This document shows, in pieces, positions 8,378 to 17,580 of a DNA stretch of 64,000 nucleotides (the first letter of the stretch is position 1; each line of letters opens with the position of its first letter). Both the position numbers and the translations under genes were made by a program. Source of the stretch: Paenibacillus gyeongsangnamensis (GTDB lineage: Bacteria; Bacillota; Bacilli; Paenibacillales; NBRC-103111); NCBI RefSeq assembly GCF_027533625.1, contig NZ_JAQAGZ010000001.1, positions 615,464-679,463 on the forward strand, written 5' to 3'. The notes beneath the pieces are model-generated. The model was not told the origin of the DNA. It did not search any database and saw only the letters and a program-made list of their open reading frames with translations.

Positions 8378-9448
8378 TTAAACAAGGAAGAACGCAATGC
8401 CCAGAATGATATAAACGACGAGCAGCAGCACGCCCTCGAACCAGTTGGTGGACCCGTCGCGCGAGATGGAGGAAGCGATAAAGGCGGCTACGCCGATCGC
8501 CACCAACTCGTAAGTCGTAAAAACGAGATTCATCGTTTGGCCGAACAGCATGGAGACAAGAACAAGCACCGGGCAGACGAACAAAGCGATCTGCAGGCTG
8601 CTGCCGATGGCAATCTCGACGGCGGCGCCGATCTTGTTCTTGCGGGCGAGCATGATGGCGGCGCTGTGCTCGGCGGCATTGCCGACGATGGCGATCAGGA
8701 AGGCACCGACGAACAGCTCCGACAGCCCGTACTGATGGCTGAACGTTTCGAGCGTTCCGACCAGCCATTCGCTTTGTACCGCGACCATGGCCGTAGCAAT
8801 GAACAGGTACACAACCGACAGCCCCTTGGACCAGGCGGCTTCTCCATGCTCGACAACCTCGTCAGACAGCTCGTTCTTATGCGTGACCATGGAAAAAAGG
8901 AGCCATAGCAAGTACGCAATGATCAGAATGACGGATACGATGACGCTGAGATTCGTCGTCTCCGGCTTCGTGAAGGAGCTGGCGAAGCTGGCCGGAACGA
9001 AGATGGCGATGACGGCCAGCAGCATGAGCGAGGCGTTATGTCCGGCAAGCTTGACGTTGAAATGCTGCTCCTTGTATTTCAAGCCTCCAAGCAGGACGCT
9101 AAGCCCCAGTACAAGCAGCATGTTGCCAATAATGGAGCCGGTGATGCTCGCTTTGACGACGTCGAACAATCCGTCCTTCACAAGGAAAATCGCTATGATG
9201 AGCTCCGCCGCATTGCCGAAGGTGGCGTTCAGAAATCCGCCGAAGCGCTCGCCCGCATAATGGGCGACGCTCTCGGTCGCTTTGCCGAGGAAGCCGGCGA
9301 CGAAGATGATGGCTAGGCAAGAAATGAAAAATTGCATCGTGGCGCTAAACAACGGAGCTCCGATGTAATGAGCTGCGCCGCTCAGAATGAAGCTGGCCAG
9401 CAGCCCGATCGTAAAGCCGTAACGTTTCAAAACCAAATCACCCATCAC
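8378..9448 (-). CDS. Ca2+/H+ antiporter (CaCA superfamily, Cax type)
   Basis: Polytopic membrane exchanger that extrudes Ca2+ using the proton gradient. The 356 residues show the duplicated alpha-repeat signatures [16 protein letters not shown] in the first half and [17 protein letters not shown] in the second, separated by a hydrophilic loop near [10 protein letters not shown]. Ten or eleven hydrophobic helices are visible. The frame starts with GTG then ATG one codon later, with only a weak GGGG nearby, so the start is uncertain by one codon. It has no partner gene, but a P-type Ca2+ ATPase lies at 35.3 kb in the same window. Confidence 0.88.
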   Translation of the reverse strand: MMGDLVLKRYGFTIGLLASFILSGAAHYIGAPLFSATMQFFISCLAIIFVAGFLGKATESVAHYAGERFGGFLNATFGNAAELIIAIFLVKDGLFDVVKASITGSIIGNMLLVLGLSVLLGGLKYKEQHFNVKLAGHNASLMLLAVIAIFVPASFASSFTKPETTNLSVIVSVILIIAYLLWLLFSMVTHKNELSDEVVEHGEAAWSKGLSVVYLFIATAMVAVQSEWLVGTLETFSHQYGLSELFVGAFLIAIVGNAAEHSAAIMLARKNKIGAAVEIAIGSSLQIALFVCPVLVLVSMLFGQTMNLVFTTYELVAIGVAAFIASSISRDGSTNWFEGVLLLVVYIILGIAFFLV

Positions 9449-10084
9449 CCCATATGGTAAAAATATCCTAAGTCCATTCCCATAGTTTACATCAAAAAGT
9501 ACCCCAAAAAAAGAAAATAAACTACTAGGCGGAAGGCAGTTTCGAATTCATCTTTTCTTACCGGACAATCCGTAAGATTTCGAGAAGCAGGATGCATAGC
9601 GTGAGCCAAACGCCGACGAATACATATAACCTGCTGCGACGTCGCTCGCATATTGAGCATAGACATATATATGGTTCAGGCCTACCAGCACCCAAGCGAA
9701 TGTAATCGCCAGTATGATACCGAGCGTGTAGGGTGAGAACAGAACGGACAATCGGCCGAGAGGTGTGGATCAACTCTCATCGAAGGCCGCTCCGACCATA
9801 ATTCGCTTAGTGCATCGAACTTGGAAAATTCCCGATTCCATAAATCTGGGATCGTGGACATCATGAAGGCAAACAGCGTCAGGAGTGTGTCAAAACTTTT
9901 TCCTCAAATTGGATTCAGTTATTGTGCGGCAGTTCCCGTCTTCTTATACGTGTCAGCCTTCCTTCGCGCTTTGAAGAGACGAACGCTAAACAAGCTCGGC
10001 CGAATTGCCGATAAAGGTAGAAGCTTTTTAATATGGATTTAATGTGGTTTATATACAATGATGGAATGAAAGAAGGAGGTCTAT
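9449..10084. other. 636-bp stretch without a convincing intact gene
   Basis: Between cax and the phosphodiester glycosidase gene no frame has convincing coding character. It holds a possible decayed small membrane-protein gene on the minus strand (9550-9864), an AT-rich segment around 9455-9530 and an AT-rich segment before the next gene (10020-10060) that probably contains its promoter. The 73-residue plus-strand frame at 9821-10042 has no ribosome-binding site and looks accidental. Confidence 0.5.
9550..9864 (-). pseudogene. Possible frameshifted small two-helix membrane protein gene
   Basis: Three minus-strand frames give protein-like pieces in order: MMSTIPDLWNREFSKFDALS, then LFSPYTLGIILAITFAWVL with a following IYVYAQYASDV, then LYVFVGVWLTLCILLLEILR. 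Joined across two shifts (near 9765 and 9620) they would make a protein of about 100 residues with two membrane helices. No single frame carries both helices. It may be a pseudogene or chance hydrophobicity; I recognise no family. Confidence 0.3.
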
Positions 10085-11302
10085 ATGAATCCAACAACAG
10101 CAGCAACGATAAGAAAGCCGAAACGCAAAACGCGAAGATTCCGGAAAGCCGCCTTCTTCATGATGATATTGATTGGACTGGCGGCGATATTTCTTTATTT
10201 GACCCCCATGGGAACGGACTTCCGGGTGTTTCTGGCGGAGACGGTGATTACGACGCAGCACAGGGAGTGGGCCTGGTTGTTCGTCGGCAAGGCTAAGCAG
10301 GATGAGATGATCCGTGCCATGGAGAATGATAGCGATTTGAAAGCGAAGGATCCTTTGAATACGAAGCTGATCCATGTAACGAACCGCCCGATCGGAGATT
10401 TGGTTAAAGTGGAAGACATTTCGGGCACTCTGTTTAAAGGGAAGATGATGACCGTTTACGATCCCAAGAGCATCCGCGTCGTCGTGCCCTCCAAGCAGGG
10501 AGAGGGCGAGCGGATAACCGACATGGTCCGCCGCACCGGAGCGTTGGCGGGCCTCAATGCCGGCGGCTTCGACGATCCCGACGGGCTGGGCAACGGCTTC
10601 GCGCCGATCGGCATGGTCATGTCCGATGCCAGGGTGCTGTACACGGACGTGGACGGTTCAGAGGCGCAGCATATCGTAGGCTTTTCCGACAACGGGACGC
10701 TCATTGTCGGCAAGTATACGCTGGACGAATTGCGGAAGATGAAAGTAAAGGAAGCGGTATCCTTTTATCCGAGGGTCATCGTGAACGGCAAGCCGTTAAT
10801 TACGAGCGGCGACGGGGGCTGGGGGCGCGCTCCGCGTACGGCTGTCGGGCAAAAGGCGGACGGAACGGTCATCTTTATCGTCATCGACGGCCGCCAGGCG
10901 AGCAGCGTAGGCGCCACGCTCAAGGAAGTGCAGGATATTTTCCTGGCGCACGGCGTGATGAATGCCGGTTTTCTGGACGGGGGCGCTTCCTCGGAGCTGG
11001 TGGTCAACAATGAGCTGATTACCCACCCGTCCAGCCGATACGGCGAACGCCGGTTGCCTTCCGCCTTTCTCGTGTTCGATCATCCGGAATCGGTGGCGGT
11101 TACGAGCCCGTGGCAAGGTTTAACGAAGATCGATCCCGGCGGCGCAAGCACGCATCCGGAATATCAGGCGGAGCTGAAGCGGAAGCAGGAAGCGAGGAAA
11201 GCCGCCTCACATCCGGTGCAGGCGGCCAAGAAGGCAACGGCTCCCACCCATAAGGACGAGACCGGGCATACCGGGAGCCAGACGCACGATCCGAAGCAAT
11301 AA
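10085..11302 (+). CDS. Phosphodiester glycosidase family protein (NAGPA/DUF2233), membrane-anchored
   Basis: The 405-residue protein has a basic N-terminus, one membrane helix near residues 24-40 (AAFFMMILIGLAAIFLYL) and an extracytoplasmic NAGPA-type domain: LAGLNAGGF, RAPRTAVGQ, IVIDGRQ, GFLDGGASSELVVNN and GERRLPSAFLVF. The family includes the enzyme that uncovers mannose-6-phosphate and many bacterial envelope proteins; activity is presumed phosphodiester glycosidase on a cell-envelope glycan. The last 60 residues are a Lys/Ala/His-rich tail. AGGAGG precedes the ATG. The next gene (SDR-like) begins 27 bp later and may be cotranscribed. Confidence 0.85.
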   Translation: MNPTTAATIRKPKRKTRRFRKAAFFMMILIGLAAIFLYLTPMGTDFRVFLAETVITTQHREWAWLFVGKAKQDEMIRAMENDSDLKAKDPLNTKLIHVTNRPIGDLVKVEDISGTLFKGKMMTVYDPKSIRVVVPSKQGEGERITDMVRRTGALAGLNAGGFDDPDGLGNGFAPIGMVMSDARVLYTDVDGSEAQHIVGFSDNGTLIVGKYTLDELRKMKVKEAVSFYPRVIVNGKPLITSGDGGWGRAPRTAVGQKADGTVIFIVIDGRQASSVGATLKEVQDIFLAHGVMNAGFLDGGASSELVVNNELITHPSSRYGERRLPSAFLVFDHPESVAVTSPWQGLTKIDPGGASTHPEYQAELKRKQEARKAASHPVQAAKKATAPTHKDETGHTGSQTHDPKQ

Positions 11303-11329
11303 CCTCATACCGAAGGAGAGAGATGAGCT

Positions 11330-12115
11330 ATGGATTTGAAGCTGCAAGGAAAAACGGCGGTCGTCACCGCCTCGAGCAAAGGACTCGGACGGGCTATCGC
11401 CGAGCAGCTGGCCTCGGAAGGGGCCAGCCTCCTGCTGTGCAGCCGCGATGAGCAGGCTGTATGCGAGGTGGGTGCGGACCTGCAGAGCCGCTACGGCATT
11501 CCGGCCGCCGGGATGGCGGTCGATTTGAGCAGCGCGGAGCAGATCGGCTGGCTCGTGCAGCAGGCGGCCGACCGCTTCGGGTCCGTCGATGCGCTCGTAT
11601 GCAATGCGGGCGGACCGCCGAGCGGAAGCTTCCTGTCGCTAGATGAGGAAGCGTGGCTGCATGCCGTCCAGCTCAACCTGATGAGCGTGGTGCGGCTGAC
11701 CCGGGGATTTTACCCGCTGATGAAGGAGAAGGGGGGAAGAATCGTGACGATAGCATCCACTTCCGTCAAAATGCCGATTCCTGGCCTTGTGATCTCGAAT
11801 ACGCTTCGTACGGGCATCGTCGGGCTGATGAAGACGTTGTCCGTCGAATGGGGTCCCGAAGGGATTCTGCTCAATACCGTCTGTCCGGGAAGAATCGAAA
11901 CCGATCGACTCGTGGAGCTGGATACGGCGCGGGCGGCTCGGGAGGAAACCAGTATCGAAACGGTTCGCGAATCGATGGTGAAGAATATTCCGCTCGGACG
12001 ATACGGGCAACCGGAGGAGCTGGCGGCTATGGCCGCATTCCTGCTCTCGCCGGTCAACAGCTACATGACAGGGTCCGTCTTCTACATGGACGGCGGGGCC
12101 GTCAAAGCGATTTGA
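11330..12115 (+). CDS. SDR-family protein with altered catalytic residues
   Basis: Rossmann-fold protein of 261 residues. The nucleotide motif reads TASSKGLGRA near residues 12-21, NAGGPPSG is near 91, and VCPGRIETDR near 184 is also typical. The region that normally contains YxxxK reads VISNTLRTG, so Tyr is replaced by Ser and Lys by Arg when aligned with the flanking GLMK. A BKR-like SDR subgroup without the usual catalytic residues is known; this looks like a member, so ordinary oxidoreductase activity is doubtful. The ATG follows GAAGGAGAGAG. Confidence 0.8.
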   Translation: MDLKLQGKTAVVTASSKGLGRAIAEQLASEGASLLLCSRDEQAVCEVGADLQSRYGIPAAGMAVDLSSAEQIGWLVQQAADRFGSVDALVCNAGGPPSGSFLSLDEEAWLHAVQLNLMSVVRLTRGFYPLMKEKGGRIVTIASTSVKMPIPGLVISNTLRTGIVGLMKTLSVEWGPEGILLNTVCPGRIETDRLVELDTARAAREETSIETVRESMVKNIPLGRYGQPEELAAMAAFLLSPVNSYMTGSVFYMDGGAVKAI

Positions 12116-12155
12116 CATCGACATGAATACCCGGCGGCCCGCGGATTTCGACAGG

Positions 12156-12184
12156 TTGCTTTCCGTATTGGAACTTATTACAAT
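12156..12184 (+). promoter_or_regulatory. SigA-type promoter of the Asp23 gene
   Basis: TTGCTT at 12156-12161 and TACAAT at 12179-12184 are separated by 17 bp, ending 29 bp before the start codon at 12214. Confidence 0.65.
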
Positions 12185-12213
12185 AGAGCTATATCCTTGA
12201 AGGAGTGATCCTC

Positions 12214-12606
12214 ATGAGCGAAGAATTACATACGGGTCTTATCCGCATTTCTGATGATGTCGTAGCGACCATTGCCGGACTAGCCGCACTGGAAACTCCG
12301 GGGATCGCCGCCATGTCGGGAGGCATTTCGGAAGGATTGGCCAAGCGTCTTAGCGGTAAGAACGTACAGAGGGGCGTCACCGTAGAGGTCGGACAAGTGG
12401 AGGCCGCCATTGATCTCCGCGTTATCGTCAACTACGGCAGCAAAATTCAAGAAGTATGCCGCGACCTGCAGGAGAATGTGCGGGAAGCCGTCGAGAACAT
12501 GACCGGCCTGTCGGTTGTGGAGGTTAACGTGAAGGTCGAAGGCGTTGCTTTCCGGGAGGAAGAAGCCGCCGCGGCGCCGTCTGAAGAATCCTACCGCGTA
12601 AAGTAG
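12214..12606 (+). CDS. Asp23/Gls24 family envelope-stress protein
   Basis: The 130-residue product carries the family pattern: GLIRISDDVVATIAGLAA at the N-terminus, a central VTVEVGQVEAAIDLRVIVNY segment and VVEVNVKVEGVAF near the end. Members are small cytoplasmic or membrane-associated proteins linked to cell-envelope stress and lipid metabolism. The C-terminal 17 residues are an acidic/Ala-rich tail. The ATG at 12214 is chosen because AAGGAGTG lies about 9 nt upstream; a GTG at 12205 is too close. A second family member, YloU, is at 57.7 kb. Confidence 0.85.
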   Translation: MSEELHTGLIRISDDVVATIAGLAALETPGIAAMSGGISEGLAKRLSGKNVQRGVTVEVGQVEAAIDLRVIVNYGSKIQEVCRDLQENVREAVENMTGLSVVEVNVKVEGVAFREEEAAAAPSEESYRVK

Positions 12607-12617
12607 AGTAAACAACA

Positions 12618-12645
12618 AGAGAGCCTGCAGTCAGGCTCTCTTCTT
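12618..12645. terminator. Bidirectional terminator between the Asp23 gene and ftsW
   Basis: AGAGAGCCTG pairs with CAGGCTCTCT and TTCTTC follows on the plus strand. The stop codon of the minus-strand ftsW gene lies inside the hairpin. Confidence 0.75.
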
Positions 12646-13773
12646 CGTTTCTTTCTCTATCTTATTGTACTCCCTGGATATGCTCAGCAGAAATCCGATG
12701 CTGATCAGCGTGACAATGATCGAAGACCCTCCGTAGCTGATAAGAGGCAGCGTAACGCCTGTCATTGGAATGCTGGCGGTAACGCCTCCGATATTGATAA
12801 ATGCCTGGATGGCGATGAGCGCGACGATCCCTACGCCGGTCAGCGTGCCGAACAGCTCCTTGCAGCGAAGTGCGACGATCAATCCCCGCCATATGAAGGC
12901 CAGATACACTAACAGGAATAAGGCCGATCCGACGAAGCCCAATTCTTCCCCGATAATGGAAAATATAAAGTCATTGTGCGCTTCCGGCAGGTAATGCAGC
13001 TTCTGAATGCTCTGTCCGAAGCCCGCTCCCGTGAAGCCGCCGTGTCCGAAAGCGTAAAGCGACTGCACGAGCTGAAATCCGCTCCCGTCCGGGTCGGCCC
13101 AAGGATTCAGGTAGCTGGTGATCCGGGCGATCTTATAGCTGCCTCCGGCGCCCTTGATGACTAGGTACAGCGCAATGAAGATGCTAAGAAGGGCGGCTCC
13201 GGCTGAGAAGAGATAAAAAATATGCTTGAGGTTGGCTCCGCCCACGATGATAACGACCGCAGCGGTGGCAGCAAGAATCATCGTGGAGCCGAGATCATTC
13301 TGCAGCATGATCAGCGCGCAAATGAATGCGACGACGGCCAGCGGCGGCAACAGCCCCCGCTTGAATTCCTTGAAACGGTCGCCTTTCTTGCTGATGATCG
13401 AAGCCAAGTAGATGATGACAGCGAGCTTGGCGAGTTCCGTAGGCTGAAGCGAGAAGCCGCCGGGCATCGCAATCCAGCTCTTCGCCCCGTTCACCCCTTT
13501 ACCGATGACGGGGACGGCAAGGAGCAGCACAACGGTAACGGTCATGAAGGGGACGACCCACTTTTGAAACTTCCGGTAATCGATGTTCATACAAAAAAAC
13601 ATGGCTACCGTACCCACCGCGATGGCTATTCCTTGCCGAATGGCCAAGTAACCGGGGTCATTCGCTTTGTAAGCCATGCCTGCGCTGAAGACGAAAGCCA
13701 GTCCGAAGCATACCAGAAGAAAGGTTAGAAAAAGCAGCAGGAAATCGGGCGTTCCCCGTCGCGTTGGAGTCAT
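12631..13773 (-). CDS. SEDS-family peptidoglycan glycosyltransferase (FtsW/RodA/SpoVE)
   Basis: Polytopic membrane protein of 380 residues that polymerises lipid II, working with a class B PBP in division, elongation or spore cortex formation. Landmarks are SLQPTELAKLAVIIYLA, LIMLQNDLGSTMILA, LYAFGHGGFTGAGFGQS and LPEAHNDFIFSIIGEE, the last holding the family's essential Asp. The C-terminus VTLPLISYGGSSI is FtsW/SpoVE-like. Which of the three roles it serves cannot be decided from sequence alone; FtsW-like is favoured. It lies 11 bp from the upstream minus-strand yugN-like gene, so they may be one operon. Confidence 0.9.
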   Translation of the reverse strand: MTPTRRGTPDFLLLFLTFLLVCFGLAFVFSAGMAYKANDPGYLAIRQGIAIAVGTVAMFFCMNIDYRKFQKWVVPFMTVTVVLLLAVPVIGKGVNGAKSWIAMPGGFSLQPTELAKLAVIIYLASIISKKGDRFKEFKRGLLPPLAVVAFICALIMLQNDLGSTMILAATAAVVIIVGGANLKHIFYLFSAGAALLSIFIALYLVIKGAGGSYKIARITSYLNPWADPDGSGFQLVQSLYAFGHGGFTGAGFGQSIQKLHYLPEAHNDFIFSIIGEELGFVGSALFLLVYLAFIWRGLIVALRCKELFGTLTGVGIVALIAIQAFINIGGVTASIPMTGVTLPLISYGGSSIIVTLISIGFLLSISREYNKIEKETKKRA

Positions 13774-13784
13774 CTTCGCTCCGA

Positions 13785-14132
13785 TTAGTGCGACAGCTTA
13801 GACTTGAGCTCCGCCAGTTTGCCGTTTGCGACCTTCGTGATGGAATCCGGAATCGGGGATTGATAGTCCAGACCATGCGGGAACGTCGCCCGGCCGATAT
13901 AAACATCTTCAATGTAAAGGATGGCGTAAGGCGATTCCAGCTTGCCGCTTTCCACCCGGGTATTCACGCGCAGAAAATAATCCTCGCGGTTCGCTTTATC
14001 TTCGATTTTCAAATCATAGGTCGCACGGTAGTACTCCCACTGCCAACGTACGAAACCGAGCTTCTCCATGGACTCGTCCAAATGGGCGAGATCGTTTTTT
14101 AACCCTTTGACGCCACTGTTTTCAATAATCAC
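13785..14132 (-). CDS. YugN-like family protein
   Basis: Small soluble protein of 115 residues of unknown function. The pattern LDESMEKLGFVRWQWEYYRATYD, a central YFLRVN strand and FPHGLDYQSPIPDSI resemble B. subtilis YugN. The longest frame begins at a TTG (14138) only two bases after AGGAGG; the GTG at 14132 has that AGGAGG eight bases upstream and is preferred. Upstream of ftsW on the same strand. Confidence 0.75.
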   Translation of the reverse strand: MIIENSGVKGLKNDLAHLDESMEKLGFVRWQWEYYRATYDLKIEDKANREDYFLRVNTRVESGKLESPYAILYIEDVYIGRATFPHGLDYQSPIPDSITKVANGKLAELKSKLSH

Positions 14133-14431
14133 AAGCAAGACCTCCTAATCAATATCGCACGTCTGTGCTCATCCTTGTATGGAAATCACGGTGCTATCCG
14201 TTCTTTTCCCCATTGATCTATGTACTTCTCACCTATCCATGATAGTATGTTTCCCTTCGTTGTGCAAGCCTATTGCAAAGGGAGGCGAAGGCCCAAAGGC
14301 AAAATTTTGAAATTCTTGTGACACCGGGGATGAAACGGTTTTTTGATTTTGTTACAATAGAAATAATCTTTGATACAGGGATGCGAGGAGCAAGAAGCGG
14401 CTTTTATTCCGCATAGAAGGGGAGTGGAGCG

Positions 14432-15622
14432 ATGAAATCAATCAATGAAGCGCTGGATCGGATTTATCCGGAGATGGTCGTTTGGAGAAGACATCTGCAT
14501 CGTCATCCGGAGCTTTCCTTTCAAGAATCGGCGACGGCGGCATTCGTTGCGGAGAAGCTGAAGGCGATGGGTCTGAAGGTCCGCACCGGCGTAGGGGGCC
14601 ACGGCGTCATAGGCGTGCTCGACGGGGGAAAGAGCGGTCCTGCCGTAGCATTAAGAGCGGATATGGACGCGCTTCCGATCCAGGACGAGAAGGAGTCCTG
14701 CGATTACGCTTCGACGGTGCCGGGGGTGATGCATGCCTGCGGACACGATGCGCATACGGCTGCGCTGCTTGGCGTCGCCAAGGTGCTATCGGAGCGGAGT
14801 GACGAATTGCCGGGACGGATCGTCTTCTTGTTTCAGCCTGCGGAGGAGGTTACGCCGGGGGGAGCGCTCGGCATGATCGAGGACGGGGCGCTGGACGGCG
14901 TGGATGTAATCTACGGCATCCATCTGTGGACGCCGTTCGAGACGGGCACAGCCTATTGCAAGTCCGGTCCGCTCATGGCGGCCGCGGATGAGTTCGTCAT
15001 TGATTTGAAGGGACGCGGCGGGCACGGCGGCCTGCCGCACAATACGATCGACAGCGTCTTCGTGTCGTCTCAGCTGGTAGTTAATTTGCAATCGATCGTC
15101 AGCCGCAGTACGGACCCAACGGAGCCGTGCGTCGTTTCGGTCGGATCGATTCACAGCGGGAACGGCTTCAACGTCATTGCCGAAACGGCGCAGCTGAAAG
15201 GCACGGTGCGGACATTCCACCCTGAGCTGCGTCTTCAGGTGAAGGAGAGACTGGAGCATATCGCCGAATCGACAGCCCGCATGCACGGAGCGGATCTGGT
15301 CATCGACTATAAGATGGGGTATCCGCCCGTCGTGAATCACGCCTCGGAGGCGAACCGTTTCGCCCGCACGGCTGCACAGGTGTTCGGTGAGGATGGAGCC
15401 TGCACGTCGCCGCTGATTATGGCCGGTGAAGACTTTTCTTATTATTTGGAACGCGTTCCGGGGTGCTTCATGTTCGTCGGTGCGGGCAATCCCGGCAAGG
15501 GCATCGTTCATCCCCATCATCATCCGCGCTTCGATATCGAAGAAACCGCGATGCGCGGAGCGGCCGAGCTTTTCCTCCGCATGACGTTCGATTATTTGGA
15601 GGAGCGCGCAAATTCCCGATAA
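14432..15622 (+). CDS. M20-family amidohydrolase (N-acyl amino acid hydrolase type)
   Basis: Metallo-amidohydrolase of 396 residues in the IAA-amino acid hydrolase/aminoacylase group, cleaving N-acyl or peptide-like amides in the cytosol. Landmarks are VALRADMDALPIQD, MHACGHDAHTA (metal-binding Cys and His), FQPAEEVTPGGALGMI (catalytic and metal Glu), a dimerisation lid with GGHGGLPHNTID, and GEDFSYYLERVPG with HHHPRFDI near the end. The ATG follows AAGGGGAGTGGAGCG. An extended -10 TGTTACAAT lies at 14350-14358. The real substrate is unknown. Confidence 0.9.
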   Translation: MKSINEALDRIYPEMVVWRRHLHRHPELSFQESATAAFVAEKLKAMGLKVRTGVGGHGVIGVLDGGKSGPAVALRADMDALPIQDEKESCDYASTVPGVMHACGHDAHTAALLGVAKVLSERSDELPGRIVFLFQPAEEVTPGGALGMIEDGALDGVDVIYGIHLWTPFETGTAYCKSGPLMAAADEFVIDLKGRGGHGGLPHNTIDSVFVSSQLVVNLQSIVSRSTDPTEPCVVSVGSIHSGNGFNVIAETAQLKGTVRTFHPELRLQVKERLEHIAESTARMHGADLVIDYKMGYPPVVNHASEANRFARTAAQVFGEDGACTSPLIMAGEDFSYYLERVPGCFMFVGAGNPGKGIVHPHHHPRFDIEETAMRGAAELFLRMTFDYLEERANSR

Positions 15623-15726
15623 GTTCTAACTACCCGGAGGCATGGGAATAGGGGGACTAGGAAATTCTATATATGCAGCAGCCGGGCATGCACCCGGGTG
15701 CAAGTTCCTACCGGGAGGGATTCACC

Positions 15727-16161
15727 TTGAGTTCAAGAATGCTGCGCGAAATCATGACGACGGATTGCGCCACTGTCACGCTGAAGGATAATGTATATGA
15801 AGCTGCTGTCAAAATGAAGCAGGAGGACACCGGCTTTATTCCGGTCGTCGACGGGAAGAAGCTGATTGGCGTGCTGACGGACCGCGACCTTGTGATCCGC
15901 GGCTTCGCCGAAAAGAGGGAAGGCTCGGCCGCCATCAAGGAAGTGATGAGCGACAAGACCGTATCCGTTCCTCCGGAGACGACGGTTGACGAGGCAGCCA
16001 AGATTATGGCGAAGGAGCAGATCCGCCGGCTGCCGATAGTCGAGAACGGCGAATTGGTCGGGATCGTATCGATCGGAGACCTAGCCGTCCGGGATAAATT
16101 CGAGGACGAAGCGGGCGAAGCGCTGAGCCAAATTTCCGAGCAAGACAAGCAATTGGTTTAA
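15727..16161 (+). CDS. CBS-domain pair protein
   Basis: Stand-alone regulatory module of 144 residues with two CBS motifs: the first spans about residues 6-65 (LREIMTTDCATVTL, GFIPVVDGKKLIGVLTDRD), the second about 70-130 (VMSDKTVSVPPETTV, RRLPIVENGELVGIVSIGDL). Such pairs usually bind adenine nucleotides and sense energy state; no partner is evident. The start is TTG at 15727 with GGGAGGG seven bases upstream; the longer open frame from 15673 has no good site. It is 104 bp after the amidohydrolase gene. Confidence 0.85.
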   Translation: MSSRMLREIMTTDCATVTLKDNVYEAAVKMKQEDTGFIPVVDGKKLIGVLTDRDLVIRGFAEKREGSAAIKEVMSDKTVSVPPETTVDEAAKIMAKEQIRRLPIVENGELVGIVSIGDLAVRDKFEDEAGEALSQISEQDKQLV

Positions 16162-16179
16162 AGTTAAGCAATTCCAACC

Positions 16180-16215
16180 GCCTTCCTGATTTTTCGCAGG
16201 GAAGGCTTTCTTTTG
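16180..16215 (+). terminator. Terminator after the CBS-domain gene
   Basis: GCCTTCCTG pairs with CAGGGAAGGC (one bulged base), followed by TTTCTTTTG. Confidence 0.8.
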
Positions 16216-16217
16216 TA

Positions 16218-16246
16218 TTGTCTTGTTCACGTGTGCATAGTATAAT
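16218..16246 (+). promoter_or_regulatory. SigA-type promoter of the Gfo/Idh/MocA gene
   Basis: TTGTCT at 16218-16223 and a perfect TATAAT at 16241-16246 are separated by 17 bp, giving an untranslated leader of about 85 nt. Confidence 0.7.
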
Positions 16247-16337
16247 AGGTTTGTTGCATTTTAAAGTGCTTACATTTTTTAGTTTGGCACCAAATCTTCA
16301 TATGACGTTTGAACCTTAGGAGAGGCAGGGGAACCAC

Positions 16338-17504
16338 TTGAACAAAGTACGTATCGGGATAGTCGGTATCGGAAATATGGGCAAGGGGCATTTAAATTAC
16401 CTGAGCAAGGATGAAGTAAAGGGCGGAGAGCTGACCGCCATCGTGGACATCGACCCGGCGCGTCTGGATTGGGTCCGTGAACATCACGGCGACCGCTACG
16501 TCTTGTTCGACAACTTGAACGATTTCTTCGCATCGAAAGCATTCGACGCGGTTCTTATTTGTACGCCGCACTACGATCACCCGACGGTTGCGATTCAGGC
16601 TTTCGAGCACGGCTACCATGTGCTTGTGGAGAAGCCGGCAGGCGTATACACGAAGCAAGTTCGCGAAATGAACGAAGCGGCTGCGCGTTCCGGCAAAGCC
16701 TTCGGTATCATGTATAACCAGCGGACAAACCCGCTGTACCAGAAGCTGCGTGATCTCATCACCTCGGGCGAGCTCGGCCAGGTGCGCCGCACCAACTGGA
16801 TCATTACCAACTGGTACCGCTCGCAAAGCTATTACGATTCGGGCGGCTGGCGCGCGACGTGGGCAGGAGAAGGCGGCGGCGTGCTGTTGAACCAGGACCC
16901 GCACCAGCTTGACCTGTGGCAGTGGACGATTGATATGATGCCGCAGCGTGTACGCGCGTTCTGCCATTTCGGCAAGTACCGCAATATTGAGGTGGAAGAC
17001 GACGTCACCGCTTATGTGGAATACGCGAACGGAGCGACCGGCTTATTCGTAACGACGACCGGCGAAGCGCCGGGAACGAACCGTTACGAAGTGACGGGCG
17101 ACAACGGGAAGATCGTCGTCGAAGACGGCAAGCTGACCTTCTGGCGGCTGCGCACGCCGGAGCCGGAATTTAACGCAACGTGGAAGGGCGGCTTCGGATC
17201 GCCGGAAGTGTGGAAGTGCGAGATTCCGGTCGCGAAATCCGAAGGCGCCCAGCATAAAGGCATTACGCAAAACTTCGTCGACTACGTTCTTAAAGGTACC
17301 CCGCTGCTTGCGCCGGGCGAAGAGGGCATCAAAGGCTTGACGCTGTCGAACGCGATGCACTTATCGGCTTGGACGGACAACTGGGTGGATCTGCCGATCA
17401 ACGAGGACTTGTACTACGAGAAGCTGCAGGAGCGCATCAAGAACTCGACGCATAAGAAGGAAATGCAAGAGCTGAAGCATATGGACGTCAGCGGAACGCA
17501 CTGA
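16338..17504 (+). CDS. Gfo/Idh/MocA family NAD(P)-dependent oxidoreductase
   Basis: Sugar or inositol-type dehydrogenase of 388 residues. The Rossmann motif IGIVGIGNMGKGH is at the N-terminus, CTPHYDHP follows near residues 75-82 and the EKPAG motif near 97 carries the family's conserved Lys. The C-terminal alpha/beta domain includes the usual GGGVLLNQDPHQLDLW, with the catalytic-region His. The start is TTG with AGGGGAACCAC upstream. Single gene with its own promoter and terminator. The sugar substrate is not predictable. Confidence 0.88.
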   Translation: MNKVRIGIVGIGNMGKGHLNYLSKDEVKGGELTAIVDIDPARLDWVREHHGDRYVLFDNLNDFFASKAFDAVLICTPHYDHPTVAIQAFEHGYHVLVEKPAGVYTKQVREMNEAAARSGKAFGIMYNQRTNPLYQKLRDLITSGELGQVRRTNWIITNWYRSQSYYDSGGWRATWAGEGGGVLLNQDPHQLDLWQWTIDMMPQRVRAFCHFGKYRNIEVEDDVTAYVEYANGATGLFVTTTGEAPGTNRYEVTGDNGKIVVEDGKLTFWRLRTPEPEFNATWKGGFGSPEVWKCEIPVAKSEGAQHKGITQNFVDYVLKGTPLLAPGEEGIKGLTLSNAMHLSAWTDNWVDLPINEDLYYEKLQERIKNSTHKKEMQELKHMDVSGTH

Positions 17505-17526
17505 TCTCTGCCATCCGGAATAGGAC

Positions 17527-17559
17527 AAGAGAGGCCTCATCAACGGGCCTCTCTTTTTT
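17527..17559 (+). terminator. Terminator after the Gfo/Idh/MocA gene
   Basis: AAGAGAGGCC pairs with GGCCTCTCTT and a T run follows. Confidence 0.9.
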
Positions 17560-17580
17560 GCGCTGCCTTGCTTGTGCAGC

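Noticed and set aside
9821..10042. 73-residue plus-strand open frame
   Set aside because: No ribosome-binding site or coding character; lies in a stretch with other broken frames.
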